A stretch of 38,054 nucleotides of DNA, taken from assembly GCA_902786285.1 (NCBI GenBank), contig CADABX010000018.1, forward strand, positions 1 to 38,054. The letters run 5' to 3'. Both the position numbers and the translations under genes were made by a program. The notes below the pieces were generated by a model. The model saw only the letters and a program-made list of their open reading frames with translations. It ran no database searches and was not told the DNA's origin. The DNA is from Oscillospiraceae bacterium (GTDB taxonomy: Bacteria > Bacillota > Clostridia > Oscillospirales > Acutalibacteraceae). Shown here piece by piece: positions 1-6,807 of this stretch (positions within the stretch are counted from its first letter, which is position 1; each line of letters begins with the position of its first letter).

Positions 1-90
1 CTCTCCGCCTTCGGAGAGGGCACGACCTTTTATCTTTTTGGTGCAATTATAAATATAATCCGAAGCCCCTTGGCTTCCCCGAAGGCGGGG

Positions 91-195
91 AAGCTGTCAC
101 GCGCCAACCAACGCCGTGGAAAAGTCGCAACGTAAAATGCGCGTGACTGATGAGGTTTGAACCCAACCGTCGCGTACCGTTTCCGGTAAAGCACA
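91..195 (+). repeat. Long dispersed repeat, inverted copy at 8463-8566
   Basis: About 105 bases align end to end with the reverse complement of 8463-8566, with scattered substitutions. Long identical blocks include CTGTCACGCGCCAACCAACG and ATGCGCGTGACTGA. Neither copy has a sustained reading frame, so this is a noncoding dispersed repeat. The two copies differ in what lies next to them: the second has an extra hairpin module inserted at the CAGCTG end. Confidence 0.8.
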
Positions 196-237
196 TCGTA
201 GCGCCGATCCCTGATCGGCTATTTTTCCGCGCTCTCC

Positions 238-272
238 GCGCCCAGTCGATCGGTGATCGACGCTACGGGCGC
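238..272 (-). repeat. GCGCCC hairpin repeat, third copy
   Basis: A 35-base palindromic unit, GCGCCC...GTCGATC...GATCGAC...GGGCGC when read on the minus strand. It differs at two positions from the two identical plus-strand copies at 8325-8361 and 8413-8449. The nested inverted repeats would fold into a strong hairpin as DNA or RNA. Confidence 0.75.
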
Positions 273-312
273 TGCGTTTTGTCTTAATTTGTAGCGGTCA
301 ATCAACAGCAAA

Positions 313-331
313 GCCGCCCCGTGAGGGCGGC
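313..331 (-). terminator. Hairpin downstream of hicB
   Basis: GCCGCCC and GGGCGGC form a 7 bp perfect stem with a 5-base loop, 8 bases past the hicB stop codon. The downstream T-tract on the minus strand is weak, so termination efficiency is uncertain. Confidence 0.5.
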
Positions 332-338
332 ATGTGCT

Positions 339-713
339 TTATGAAACGTGTTTTGTTGAAAAACGTGCGTCCTGCTGCGTCAGCAGATAGACGCAGTATT
401 GATTCATGCTGACGCCTTCCTGTTTGGCGTGTTCCGCCAGTTGCTGATGCAGACTTTTCGGCAGCCGAAGTTTAAACTGGCCGGAATAATCACGCAGGGA
501 TTGCGGCTCGGGAATGGCAAGACCGTCCTGCAGTGCGGCTTCCAACCAGGCGCGCTTGGCGTCTTCGATATTGTGCATCAGAGCGTCGATATCGTTGGCA
601 GTTGTCATACAGCCGGGCAGCTCCGGCAAAATGCCGACATATCCGCCCTCCTGCGGATCGGGCAGGATTTCCAGACGATATGGAAGAGACAGATATTCGT
701 TAAGTGTTTTCAT
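339..713 (-). CDS. hicB: HicB-family antitoxin
   Basis: 124 residues. This is the antitoxin of a type II toxin-antitoxin pair; it should bind and neutralise the adjacent HicA mRNA interferase and repress the operon. The N-terminal half (about residues 10-70, with the GGYVGILPELPGC block and LEAALQDG) has the degenerate RNase H-like HicB fold. The C-terminal part (FKLRLPKSLHQQLAEHAKQ, then SMNQY) looks like a ribbon-helix-helix DNA-binding domain, as in the longer HicB proteins. It overlaps the end of hicA by 14 bases, so the two are translationally coupled. The order toxin first, antitoxin second is normal for hicAB. The family assignment is firm; activity has not been shown. Confidence 0.88.
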   Translation of the reverse strand: MKTLNEYLSLPYRLEILPDPQEGGYVGILPELPGCMTTANDIDALMHNIEDAKRAWLEAALQDGLAIPEPQSLRDYSGQFKLRLPKSLHQQLAEHAKQEGVSMNQYCVYLLTQQDARFSTKHVS

Positions 714-954
714 CGGATGACACCTCGCTTTCGATCAGTTGTTTGATCATCTTTACATAAACGACTTTGATCGGTTCGTGCTTCGGGATGGTGATTGGAT
801 AGCAGCCGGGCTTGCGGAAGGTGTAATGGCTGCTGCCGCTATTCGGTGCATACATAGTATAACCGTAGTATTCCAAAACTTTTCGCAGCTCCTGAAAGCG
901 TAAATCATTGGAAAGGGTCAGGATGCGTTTGATCAGTTTATCCCATTGAGACAT
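700..954 (-). CDS. hicA: HicA-family toxin (mRNA interferase)
   Basis: 84 residues, the usual HicA size. HicA toxins have a double-stranded-RNA-binding-like fold and cleave mRNA using a conserved histidine. Here that residue is His43 in the GSSHYTFRKPG motif, followed by the typical PITIPKHEPIK stretch. The start is supported by GAGGTGAGG just upstream of the ATG. The gene overlaps hicB by 14 bases. A consensus-like promoter (974-1003) and three GGTGTCA repeats lie directly upstream. No feature suggests inactivation. Confidence 0.88.
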   Translation of the reverse strand: MSQWDKLIKRILTLSNDLRFQELRKVLEYYGYTMYAPNSGSSHYTFRKPGCYPITIPKHEPIKVVYVKMIKQLIESEVSSDENT

Positions 955-973
955 GACCTCACCTCTTGTTTAT

Positions 974-1003
974 AGTATAGCATGGTGTCATATTTGGTGT
1001 CAA
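974..1003 (-). promoter_or_regulatory. hicAB promoter with repeated operator-like motif
   Basis: On the minus strand, TTGACA (998-1003) and TATACT (974-979) are separated by 18 bases and sit just upstream of hicA. The motif GGTGTCA (plus strand) occurs three times, at 984-990, 996-1002 and 1023-1029. The first copy lies in the spacer, the second overlaps the -35 box, and the third is upstream. This is the expected position for HicB or HicAB autorepression. Confidence 0.75.
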
Positions 1004-1107
1004 GTCTTCTCGCATAAAAACCGGTGTCAAACTTAACGGCTTTCGGAGAAGCGACTGCCGCGAAAGAGAGTTGACAGTCAACAGGACAGAATCATCGCTT
1101 TCTTTTG

Positions 1108-1137
1108 CTACTTTTCTTTCTCGCGAAAGAAAAGTAG
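1108..1137. repeat. Perfect 13 bp inverted repeat
   Basis: CTACTTTTCTTTC and its exact complement GAAAGAAAAGTAG flank the 4-base loop TCGC. It lies between the hicA promoter and the GH25 promoter, which are divergent, so it does not end either gene. It could be a mobile palindromic repeat or a DNA-binding site; the sequence does not decide. Confidence 0.6.
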
Positions 1138-1163
1138 AACACATCCTGTTCACGGTTTGTTTC

Positions 1164-1193
1164 TTGCATTGCGGCGGGATACTCTTGTATAAT
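1164..1193 (+). promoter_or_regulatory. Sigma-A promoter of the GH25 lysozyme
   Basis: TTGCAT (1164-1169), an 18-base spacer, then a perfect TATAAT (1188-1193), 30 bases before the ATG. GAGGAGGTG precedes the start codon. Confidence 0.7.
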
Positions 1194-1222
1194 GAAGGCA
1201 GTTACCATGAGGAGGTGCAGCC

Positions 1223-2251
1223 ATGAAACGCTGGAAACGATGGGCCGCGCTGCTGCTGTGCGCGCTGCTTTTGGTGCCGCTCTGGTCGGCGGCCGCTGCC
1301 GAATCGCCAAAAGTCTGGCGCGGGATCGACGTGTCGCGCTGGCAGGGCACGGTCGATTGGGCCAAAGCCAAAAAGGCCGGCGTGGACTTCGCCGTGCTGC
1401 GCTGCTTTGCCTACCGCAAGGACACGACCTTTGACGCAAACTACGCCGGCGCAACGGCGCAGGGGATCCCGGTGGGCGCCGATGTCTATATGTATGCCAC
1501 AACGGAGCAGGGCGCGGTGCAGGAGGCGCAGGCGACGCTGGACGCGATTGCCGGAAAGCCGATGACGCTGCCGCTGTTTTTGGACGTGGAGGACAGCAGC
1601 ATCAAAACCCTCGGCCGCAGCAAGCTGACCGATCTGATGCTGATCGAACTGGCGATCTTTGCCGCCGCGGGCTATCCGATCGGCATCTATACTTCGCAAA
1701 GCTACGTTTCGTCCTTTATGGACGCGAGCCGGCTGCAAAATTACGACTGGTGGCTGGCGCGCTGGACGTGCTACCGCACCGACGCGAACAACAAGCTGTT
1801 TTCGTTTTCCGACGAATCGCCGGCGAGCGCGAAAAAGCCGGACTGCGCGGTGTGGCAGTTTTCCAACGGCGGCAGGGGCAGCGCCTATGGTGTTGGCTCG
1901 ACGGCCGTGGATCTCAATTTCTGCTATAAAGACTACTTTTCCGCCGGACCCTATACGCCGAACGAACACCGCTACAATGTGACGGTGCATCCGGCGGACT
2001 GCGTGAACCCGGGCTATCTTGCGATGCAGTGCAGCCATTGCGGACAGCAGATCACAAAGTTTTATACGCCAGCGCTCGGCCATACGGCGCCTGGCGCGGA
2101 CGGGACCTGCGGGCGCTGCGGGCTGCAGCTGACCGATGTGCAAAACGGCAATTTGTGTCCGCTGTGCGGGCAGGCGCACCGGGGGCCGCTCGGGATTCTG
2201 ACGCTGTTTGTCCACCGGCTGCTGCTGTGGCTGAAACGGTCCGTGATCTGA
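1223..2251 (+). CDS. Secreted GH25 lysozyme with Cys-rich C-terminal tail
   Basis: 342 residues. It is predicted to cleave the glycan strands of peptidoglycan as a GH25 muramidase. Residues 1-26 are a signal peptide (basic start, hydrophobic core, AAA-AE). The catalytic domain runs from GIDVSRWQG (Asp36) through the FLDVED acidic motif (about residue 120) to AVWQFSNGG and VDLNF. The remaining roughly 90 residues carry paired cysteines (CSHCG, CGRCG, CPLCG) and an ALGHT block. They end in a hydrophobic, basic helix (GILTLFVHRLLLWLKR). This tail type is seen on other clostridial surface proteins and may retain the enzyme at the envelope; that role is inferred. It has its own promoter and a terminator shared with the convergent alcohol dehydrogenase. 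Confidence 0.87.
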   Translation: MKRWKRWAALLLCALLLVPLWSAAAAESPKVWRGIDVSRWQGTVDWAKAKKAGVDFAVLRCFAYRKDTTFDANYAGATAQGIPVGADVYMYATTEQGAVQEAQATLDAIAGKPMTLPLFLDVEDSSIKTLGRSKLTDLMLIELAIFAAAGYPIGIYTSQSYVSSFMDASRLQNYDWWLARWTCYRTDANNKLFSFSDESPASAKKPDCAVWQFSNGGRGSAYGVGSTAVDLNFCYKDYFSAGPYTPNEHRYNVTVHPADCVNPGYLAMQCSHCGQQITKFYTPALGHTAPGADGTCGRCGLQLTDVQNGNLCPLCGQAHRGPLGILTLFVHRLLLWLKRSVI

Positions 2252-2260
2252 ATACAAAGA

Positions 2261-2293
2261 AAGAGCACCGCGGGGAACCCCTTCGGTGCTCTT
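2261..2293. terminator. Bidirectional terminator between GH25 and adh
   Basis: AAGAGCACCG (2261-2270) pairs perfectly with CGGTGCTCTT (2284-2293), a 10 bp stem. T-rich sequence follows on both strands; the minus-strand tail (CTTTCTTTG) is the better one. The two flanking genes converge here. Confidence 0.85.
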
Positions 2294-2312
2294 GTTGGTT
2301 TGCATATTGCCG

Positions 2313-3518
2313 TTACTTCATCAGACGGCGGATGACCGCTTCGCAGTCCTTTTTGTCCATGATCTTCGGTACGGGATACAGCGGGTTCGCTTCCTTGAGG
2401 GCGCGTTCCACGAGAACGGGCAGATCTTCTTCCTTGATCTGTTCAAAGCCGTCGGGGATGTTCATGCGCGCGTTCATGTCGCGGATCGCCTGAATGAAGG
2501 CCTTGGCTTTTTCTTCGTCGCTGCCCTTGGTGCAGACGCCGGAAATCTCGGCAAGTCTTGCCAGACGGAACCAGGCCGTCTTGCCGTAGTAGTCCAGCAC
2601 GTAGGGCAAAATCACGCTCATCGCAAGCCCGTGGGGGATGCCGTACATACCGCCGAGGTTGTGGCCGATGGCGTGGACATAGCCGACATAGGCGCGGGTG
2701 AACGCCATGCCTGCATAGAACGACGCTTTGAGCATATGGTCGCGGGCGGTGATATCCTTGCCGTTGGCATAGGCTTTTTCAAGATTTTCGAAAATCATCT
2801 TGACAGCTTTTTCCGCATACAGCTCCGTGGAATGGACGTTGCTCTTGCCGATATATGCTTCCACAGCGTGGGTCAGGGCGTCCATTCCGGTGGTGGAGGT
2901 GATGTGCGGCGGCAGACCGACGGTCAGTTCGGGATCGAGCACCGCGTACTTCGGACGCAGCTTCGGGTCGTTGATCGCGTTCTTTTCGTGCGTGGACGGA
3001 TCGGAGACCACGGCGGCAACGGTCGTTTCGGAACCGGTACCTGCGGTGGTGGGCACGGCAAAGAGGATCGCCGGCTTGTGGAACACACGCAGTGTGCCGC
3101 GCATTTTGCGCACGCTGGTCTTCGGGTTGGTCACGCGGGCAGCCGCGGCTTTGGCGCAGTCCATCGGAGAACCGCCGCCGAACGCGACAACCGCTTCGCA
3201 GTTGTTGGTGATGTAAAGCGTTCTGGCATCCTCGATATTGTCGATCGTCGGGTTGGGCTGTGTGCCGTCATAGACCACATATTCCACACCGGCTTCGTCA
3301 AGCGTTGCAAACAGACTGTCGAGCAGATGCAGGCCCATCAGACCCTTGTCGGTGACGACGAGCACTTTGTTGATGCCTTTGGATTTGATCAGCGCGGGCA
3401 GACGTTTGACAGCGCCCGGGCCCTCCAGCAGCTCCGGCTCCGACCAGTCAAAGATAAACATGGCATATTTCATGATCTTCTGGAAGGAACGGTAGTATGC
3501 TTTCTTCAATTGCCACAT
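2313..3518 (-). CDS. Iron-containing alcohol dehydrogenase
   Basis: 401 residues from the ATG at 3518, which has AAGGAAGGTG upstream; a longer in-frame start at 3575 would lie upstream of the transcription start and is rejected. It is a group III metal-dependent alcohol dehydrogenase, NAD(P)H-linked, reducing an aldehyde or ketone (butanol or 1,3-propanediol type; substrate not determinable). The nucleotide-binding motif is GGGSPMDCAKA. The metal site includes THAVEAY and the histidine-rich segment HAIGHNLGGMYGIPHG. The gene is monocistronic: its own promoter lies at 3552-3580 and a terminator follows. It probably serves redox balance in fermentation, which is an inference from the family. 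Confidence 0.9.
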   Translation of the reverse strand: MWQLKKAYYRSFQKIMKYAMFIFDWSEPELLEGPGAVKRLPALIKSKGINKVLVVTDKGLMGLHLLDSLFATLDEAGVEYVVYDGTQPNPTIDNIEDARTLYITNNCEAVVAFGGGSPMDCAKAAAARVTNPKTSVRKMRGTLRVFHKPAILFAVPTTAGTGSETTVAAVVSDPSTHEKNAINDPKLRPKYAVLDPELTVGLPPHITSTTGMDALTHAVEAYIGKSNVHSTELYAEKAVKMIFENLEKAYANGKDITARDHMLKASFYAGMAFTRAYVGYVHAIGHNLGGMYGIPHGLAMSVILPYVLDYYGKTAWFRLARLAEISGVCTKGSDEEKAKAFIQAIRDMNARMNIPDGFEQIKEEDLPVLVERALKEANPLYPVPKIMDKKDCEAVIRRLMK

Positions 3519-3551
3519 GGGAAACACCTTCCTTGTTATTTTTGTGTCATC

Positions 3552-3580
3552 ATTATACAATACTTTCGGCAACATTGCAA
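3552..3580 (-). promoter_or_regulatory. Promoter of the alcohol dehydrogenase
   Basis: On the minus strand, TTGCAA (3575-3580), a 17-base spacer and perfect TATAAT (3552-3557). This supports the start at 3518. Confidence 0.75.
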
Positions 3581-3622
3581 GAGGGATTGGAAATTTGTGG
3601 GAGAAAAAGGGGAGAGGCGGAA

Positions 3623-3657
3623 GAATTCGGAATTCGGAATGCGGAATTCGGAATTAT
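3623..3657. repeat. Heptamer tandem array, unit GAATTCG x5
   Basis: Five head-to-tail 7-base units: GAATTCG, GAATTCG, GAATGCG, GAATTCG, GAATTAT. A second array with the complementary unit type lies at 3980-4007, so the two form imperfect inverted arms around the gap. Confidence 0.85.
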
Positions 3658-3659
3658 GG

Positions 3660-3770
3660 GGCGCGGGTCTCCAGTGGAGACCTTTGCCGCAGGCAAAAGC
3701 GCCGACCGAGTTGCGGGTGTCCAGTGGACACCTCGCGAAGCGAAGCAACGACCGAGGTTGCGGGACGGCA
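3660..3770. repeat. Tandem pair of two-hairpin modules
   Basis: Module 1 has GGTCTCC-AGT-GGAGACC (3666-3682), then TTTGCC-GCA-GGCAAA (3683-3697), then AGCGCCGACCGAG. Module 2 repeats the plan with changed bases that keep the pairing: GGTGTCC-AGT-GGACACC (3716-3732), TCGC/GCGA, then AGCAACGACCGAG. An inverted copy of module 1 lies at 8580-8634, also with compensatory changes in the hairpins. Confidence 0.8.
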
Positions 3771-3979
3771 GACGAGATACGCCGCCTGCGGCGATGCGTC
3801 AAAGGTGTAAATGCAAGGTGAATGCTTTGCCATAAGAGACTGCAAATCGGTTCGTTGGCGGATGATCTTTTTCAAATACAGAAACGTACAGCAGATACAA
3901 TTTACCCGCTTCCGGCAGTGGATCGCTTCCTGCCGCAGCAGATTGTTTTCGGCAGCCGCACAGTGGACCCGCGACCGCA

Positions 3980-4007
3980 ATTCCGAATTCCGCATTCCGC
4001 ATTCCGC
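3980..4007. repeat. Heptamer tandem array, unit ATTCCGC x4
   Basis: Four 7-base units (ATTCCGA, then ATTCCGC three times), ending 4 bases before the terminator of the AI-2E-family gene. The unit is the reverse complement of the GAATGCG variant at 3637-3643. Confidence 0.85.
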
Positions 4008-4010
4008 ATT

Positions 4011-4044
4011 AAAAAGCAGCCGCATTTGTGCGACTGCTTTTTTT
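4011..4044 (-). terminator. Terminator of the AI-2E-family gene
   Basis: A stem of about 13 bp (AAAAGCAG.CGCA paired with TGCG.CTGCTTTT, one mismatch) with loop TTTG and T-tracts on both sides. On the minus strand it overlaps the stop codon and ends in TTTTT. Confidence 0.85.
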
Positions 4045-5330
4045 CAATTCTCCGTTTTGTCCGGCTTCGTCGGCGCTTCTTCTGCCGTGGCCGCGGCGGC
4101 CGCCTCCGCTTTGACGCGGGCGGGCGAGCGCCACAGGTGGATAATGCCCTCGTCGTTGAGCAGCTTCAGCATAATGACAAGGATCGGCGTGATCAGCATG
4201 CCCAGCACGCCGAAGATCTTTAAGCCGAAATACAGCGCGGCGATGGTGACGATGGGCGAAAGACCCAGCTGGCCGGCCACAAGCTTCGGTTCGATCACCT
4301 GACGGATCACGGTGATGGCGGCATAGATCACAATCAGGCCGATGCCGAGGCCGAACGAGCCGGTGATAAACGAATAGACAGCCCACGGGATCAGCACGGT
4401 GCCGGTGCCGAGCACGGGCACAATGTCGATAATGGCGGTGACTACGGCAATCATGATGATGTAGTTCGACTGAAACACACCGATCAGCCGCAGAACGGTG
4501 AGGCCGACGGACATTTCAATGAACGTCACAAGCATGATGAGGGCGTAGGCCTTGCCCATTTTGCCGAGCGAGGATTTGAGCAAAACCTTGGCGCGGTCGA
4601 TGTCGTTGCGGCGGTGCTCCGGGAACTGCAGACGGATGAACGCCATCACCTTCGGGTACTCCGTTGTCATAAAGCAGGACGCGACGAGCGTGATGACTAC
4701 GGCGATCAGCACGGACGGGATCTGTTTGGCGGTGGACAGCAGGCTGGAAATAGGCGTTGTGACCCAGGAAAGCTTGAAGTTGCCCGAAAGCAGACCCGAC
4801 AGCGCAGACGCGGAGGACTGCGCGGAATCTGCGGCGGCAACGGCGGCGTCGGTGGCGGCAACAGTCGTGTCGGCGGAGGAGGACGCAAGATAGTCGTTGA
4901 TTTTCGTGAATAGCTGCGACACACTGTCGTGCAGCGTATTGCGCAAAAACTCCGGCGCTTTTTCAATCAGCGAGAGCACCCATTTCTGGATGTTTTCGAC
5001 AACAGCCTCCATGTTTTGCAGCTGCAGCGCGATGTAGTTGATGAAATCCTGGACCCGCGAAAAGACACGTACACCGAGCAGCGAAACCAGCGCGAGCACG
5101 ACAAACAGCAGCAAAAACACACAGATGACCGAGGCGGCGCCGTCCTTTAAAAACGTTTTGCGTACAAGGAAATTTTTCGGCCTTTGCAATACGAGCGCCA
5201 CCAGAAACGCGAACAAAAACGGGAAGCATACGCCCATCGCGTAACGGATGACCAGAAAGCCGATCGCAATGATCATGGCAAGGTAGATGACGTTGATGAT
5301 CAGTGCTCGTTTTTTTTCAACTTCTTTCAT
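4044..5330 (-). CDS. AI-2E/PerM-family membrane protein
   Basis: 428 residues. Polytopic protein of the AI-2E transporter (PerM/YdiK/YtvI) superfamily, with N-terminal transmembrane segments at about residues 10-55 and 65-90 and a C-terminal group at about 200-385. Family-typical features are the conserved IVPVLGTGTVLIPWAVYSF block and RQVIEPKLVAGQLGLSPIV. Members move small molecules or ions, and one Bacillus member acts in sporulation; the substrate here is unknown. Odd features are a Ser/Ala/Thr/Asp-rich loop between TM groups (about residues 150-175) and an Ala/Glu-rich tail. GAGGTGG precedes the ATG. It has its own promoter and terminator. Confidence 0.85.
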   Translation of the reverse strand: MKEVEKKRALIINVIYLAMIIAIGFLVIRYAMGVCFPFLFAFLVALVLQRPKNFLVRKTFLKDGAASVICVFLLLFVVLALVSLLGVRVFSRVQDFINYIALQLQNMEAVVENIQKWVLSLIEKAPEFLRNTLHDSVSQLFTKINDYLASSSADTTVAATDAAVAAADSAQSSASALSGLLSGNFKLSWVTTPISSLLSTAKQIPSVLIAVVITLVASCFMTTEYPKVMAFIRLQFPEHRRNDIDRAKVLLKSSLGKMGKAYALIMLVTFIEMSVGLTVLRLIGVFQSNYIIMIAVVTAIIDIVPVLGTGTVLIPWAVYSFITGSFGLGIGLIVIYAAITVIRQVIEPKLVAGQLGLSPIVTIAALYFGLKIFGVLGMLITPILVIMLKLLNDEGIIHLWRSPARVKAEAAAAATAEEAPTKPDKTEN

Positions 5331-5365
5331 AAAGAGCCACCTCTTCGGGTTGTCATATTATACTT

Positions 5366-5395
5366 ATTATACACGCAAAGGGAATTGAAAATCAA
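5366..5395 (-). promoter_or_regulatory. Promoter of the AI-2E-family gene
   Basis: Minus strand TTGATT (5390-5395), 18-base spacer, TATAAT (5366-5371). A second TATAAT lies 9 bases downstream and could serve as an alternative. Confidence 0.6.
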
Positions 5396-5433
5396 TGGAT
5401 TTCACAAATTTCAGAAAAATGAAAGAAACCTCT

Positions 5434-5461
5434 TTGCAAAACCGACAAATTATGATATGAT
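5434..5461 (+). promoter_or_regulatory. Promoter of hom
   Basis: TTGCAA (5434-5439), 16-base spacer, TATGAT (5456-5461) with an extended -10 TG at 5453-5454. Divergent from the AI-2E-family promoter. Confidence 0.65.
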
Positions 5462-5497
5462 TATATCACTTTAGCATGGAAAAGGGGACCCAAAAAC

Positions 5498-6715
5498 ATG
5501 AACGTTGCAATCATGGGCTTCGGCGTGGTCGGCTCCGGTGTTGCCGAGGTGATCGCAAGCAACGCGGATCACATTGCAAAACACAGCCGCGTGGAGCTGC
5601 GCCTTTCCCATATTCTGGATATCCGGGATTTCCCGGACAGCGCGTTTGCCCAATATATGACCAAAGACGTGAACGACATTCTTTCCGACGACGACACCCG
5701 GATCGTTGTGGAAACGATGGGCGGCGTGGAGCCGGCGTTTACGTTTGTGTCCGCGTGTCTCAAAAAGGGCAAGCATGTGGTGTCTTCCAACAAGGAGCTC
5801 GTGGCCAAAAAGGGCGACGTGCTGTTGAATCTCGCCCGCGAAAACAATGTCAACTTTCTGTTTGAAGCGGCGGTCGGCGGCGGGATCCCGATCATCCGTC
5901 CGCTGAGCTTGTGCCTTGCCGCCAACCGGGTGCAGCAGATCGCCGGCATCCTCAACGGAACCACCAACTTCATTTTGAGTAAAATGATAACGGACAACAT
6001 GGACTTTGCCGCGGCGCTGCGTCTGGCGCAGGAAAAGGGCTATGCCGAAAAAGACCCGACCGCTGACGTGGAGGGCATCGACGCCTGCCGCAAGATCTGC
6101 ATCCTCGCGTCGCTCGCAAGCGGCAAGCATGTGTTCCCGGACGGTATCTATACCGAGGGCATCTCCGCGCTGACGGCACAGGACGTGCGCGACGCCGCAA
6201 AATTCGGCTGCGTGATCAAGCTGATCGCCCGCGCAACAAGGCTCGACGACGCCCGCTGGTGTCTGACGGTTTCGCCCGCGCTGGTGCCGCAGGATCACAT
6301 GCTCGCCGGGGTGTCCGGCGTGTTCAACGCGTGTCTGGTCCGCGGCGACATGGTCGGCGATGTGCTGATGTATGGCCAGGGCGCCGGCAAGCTTGCCACC
6401 GCCTCGGCTGTGGTGGCGGACGTGATCGACTGTGCGCAGCACGCCGACGCGTCGAAGGTGTTCGGCTGGGGCGAAGCGGATCCCGCAATGCTCGCCGACC
6501 CGATGACCGTGGAAACGAAGCTGTTTGTCCGCGCCGAAACCGCCGACAAGGCCGCCGACACGGCGAAGCTCAACGCCGCATGGCCGGACTGCACCTTTGC
6601 CGACAGCGAAGACGGCGAACTCGTGTTCATCACACCGATGCAGCCCGAAGGCGCACTGCGCGACACGCTCGCGTCGTTCGGCTTTGCGGATATGTCGGTC
6701 ATTCGCGTCTTTTAA
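5498..6715 (+). CDS. hom: Homoserine dehydrogenase
   Basis: 405 residues. It reduces aspartate semialdehyde to homoserine with NAD(P)H, the branch point toward threonine and methionine. The Rossmann motif is GFGVVGSGV at residues 7-15. The substrate and catalytic region includes SSNKELVAKKG, FEAAVGGGIPIIRPL, GILNGTTNFIL and the catalytic stretch EKGYAEKDPTADVEGIDACRK. The C-terminal part (about 310-405) is consistent with a short regulatory extension. AAGGGGA precedes the ATG. The next gene, 35 bases downstream, is aspartate kinase; the pair forms a two-gene aspartate-pathway operon ending at the hairpin at 7892. Confidence 0.93.
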   Translation: MNVAIMGFGVVGSGVAEVIASNADHIAKHSRVELRLSHILDIRDFPDSAFAQYMTKDVNDILSDDDTRIVVETMGGVEPAFTFVSACLKKGKHVVSSNKELVAKKGDVLLNLARENNVNFLFEAAVGGGIPIIRPLSLCLAANRVQQIAGILNGTTNFILSKMITDNMDFAAALRLAQEKGYAEKDPTADVEGIDACRKICILASLASGKHVFPDGIYTEGISALTAQDVRDAAKFGCVIKLIARATRLDDARWCLTVSPALVPQDHMLAGVSGVFNACLVRGDMVGDVLMYGQGAGKLATASAVVADVIDCAQHADASKVFGWGEADPAMLADPMTVETKLFVRAETADKAADTAKLNAAWPDCTFADSEDGELVFITPMQPEGALRDTLASFGFADMSVIRVF

Positions 6716-6750
6716 CCGATCCAAGATACAGTATCAACTGGGGGAATATT

Positions 6751-6807
6751 ATGGCACTCATCACAAAACAATACATCATGTGTCGTGGTCGTTTCGGCAC
6801 AGGGTGA
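6751..6807 (+). pseudogene. Displaced N-terminal remnant of aspartate kinase
   Basis: An ATG with GGGGG upstream starts ALITKQ, the kind of N-terminus expected for a clostridial aspartate kinase. The next residues should be the FGGTSV motif, but the frame instead reads YIMCRGRFGTG and stops at 6805-6807. The conserved kinase sequence resumes at 6782 in a different frame (VVVVSAQGDTTD). About 30 codons are missing by comparison with the family. This is either a real deletion and frameshift or a sequence or assembly error. Confidence 0.65.

Larger units (their letters stand above)
1..338. repeat. Left-edge gap made of dispersed palindromic repeats
   Basis: No gene is seen here. The stretch opens with a small hairpin (CTCTCCG/CGGAGAG at 1-17). 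Positions 91-195 are an inverted, diverged copy of 8463-8566. Positions 196-219 carry a GCGCCGATC/GATCGGC palindrome, and 238-272 hold a GCGCCC...GGGCGC hairpin. Both have inverted relatives in the gap at 7877-8828. Positions 68-88 match the reverse complement of 8633-8654. The stretch is therefore assembled from the same modules as the later gap, in the opposite orientation. Confidence 0.75.
3581..4010. repeat. Gene-free gap with heptamer arrays and hairpin modules
   Basis: No gene is seen. It holds a GAATTCG heptamer array (3623-3657), two tandem hairpin modules (3660-3770) and an ATTCCGC heptamer array (3980-4007). Open frames here translate the repeats and are not credible proteins. About 200 bases between 3770 and 3975 hold no feature that I can name. 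Confidence 0.75.

Noticed and set aside
2286-3821. 511-residue plus-strand open frame
   Set aside because: It lies antisense to the iron-type alcohol dehydrogenase, which has clear motifs, promoter and ribosome site. The frame is His/Arg/Val-rich, as expected of a shadow in G+C-rich DNA.
3497-4302. Several small frames rich in NSEFRIP-type peptides
   Set aside because: They translate the GAATTCG/ATTCCGC heptamer arrays and adjacent hairpin modules; no ribosome sites and no family.
5471-6724. 417-residue minus-strand open frame
   Set aside because: Exact shadow of homoserine dehydrogenase.
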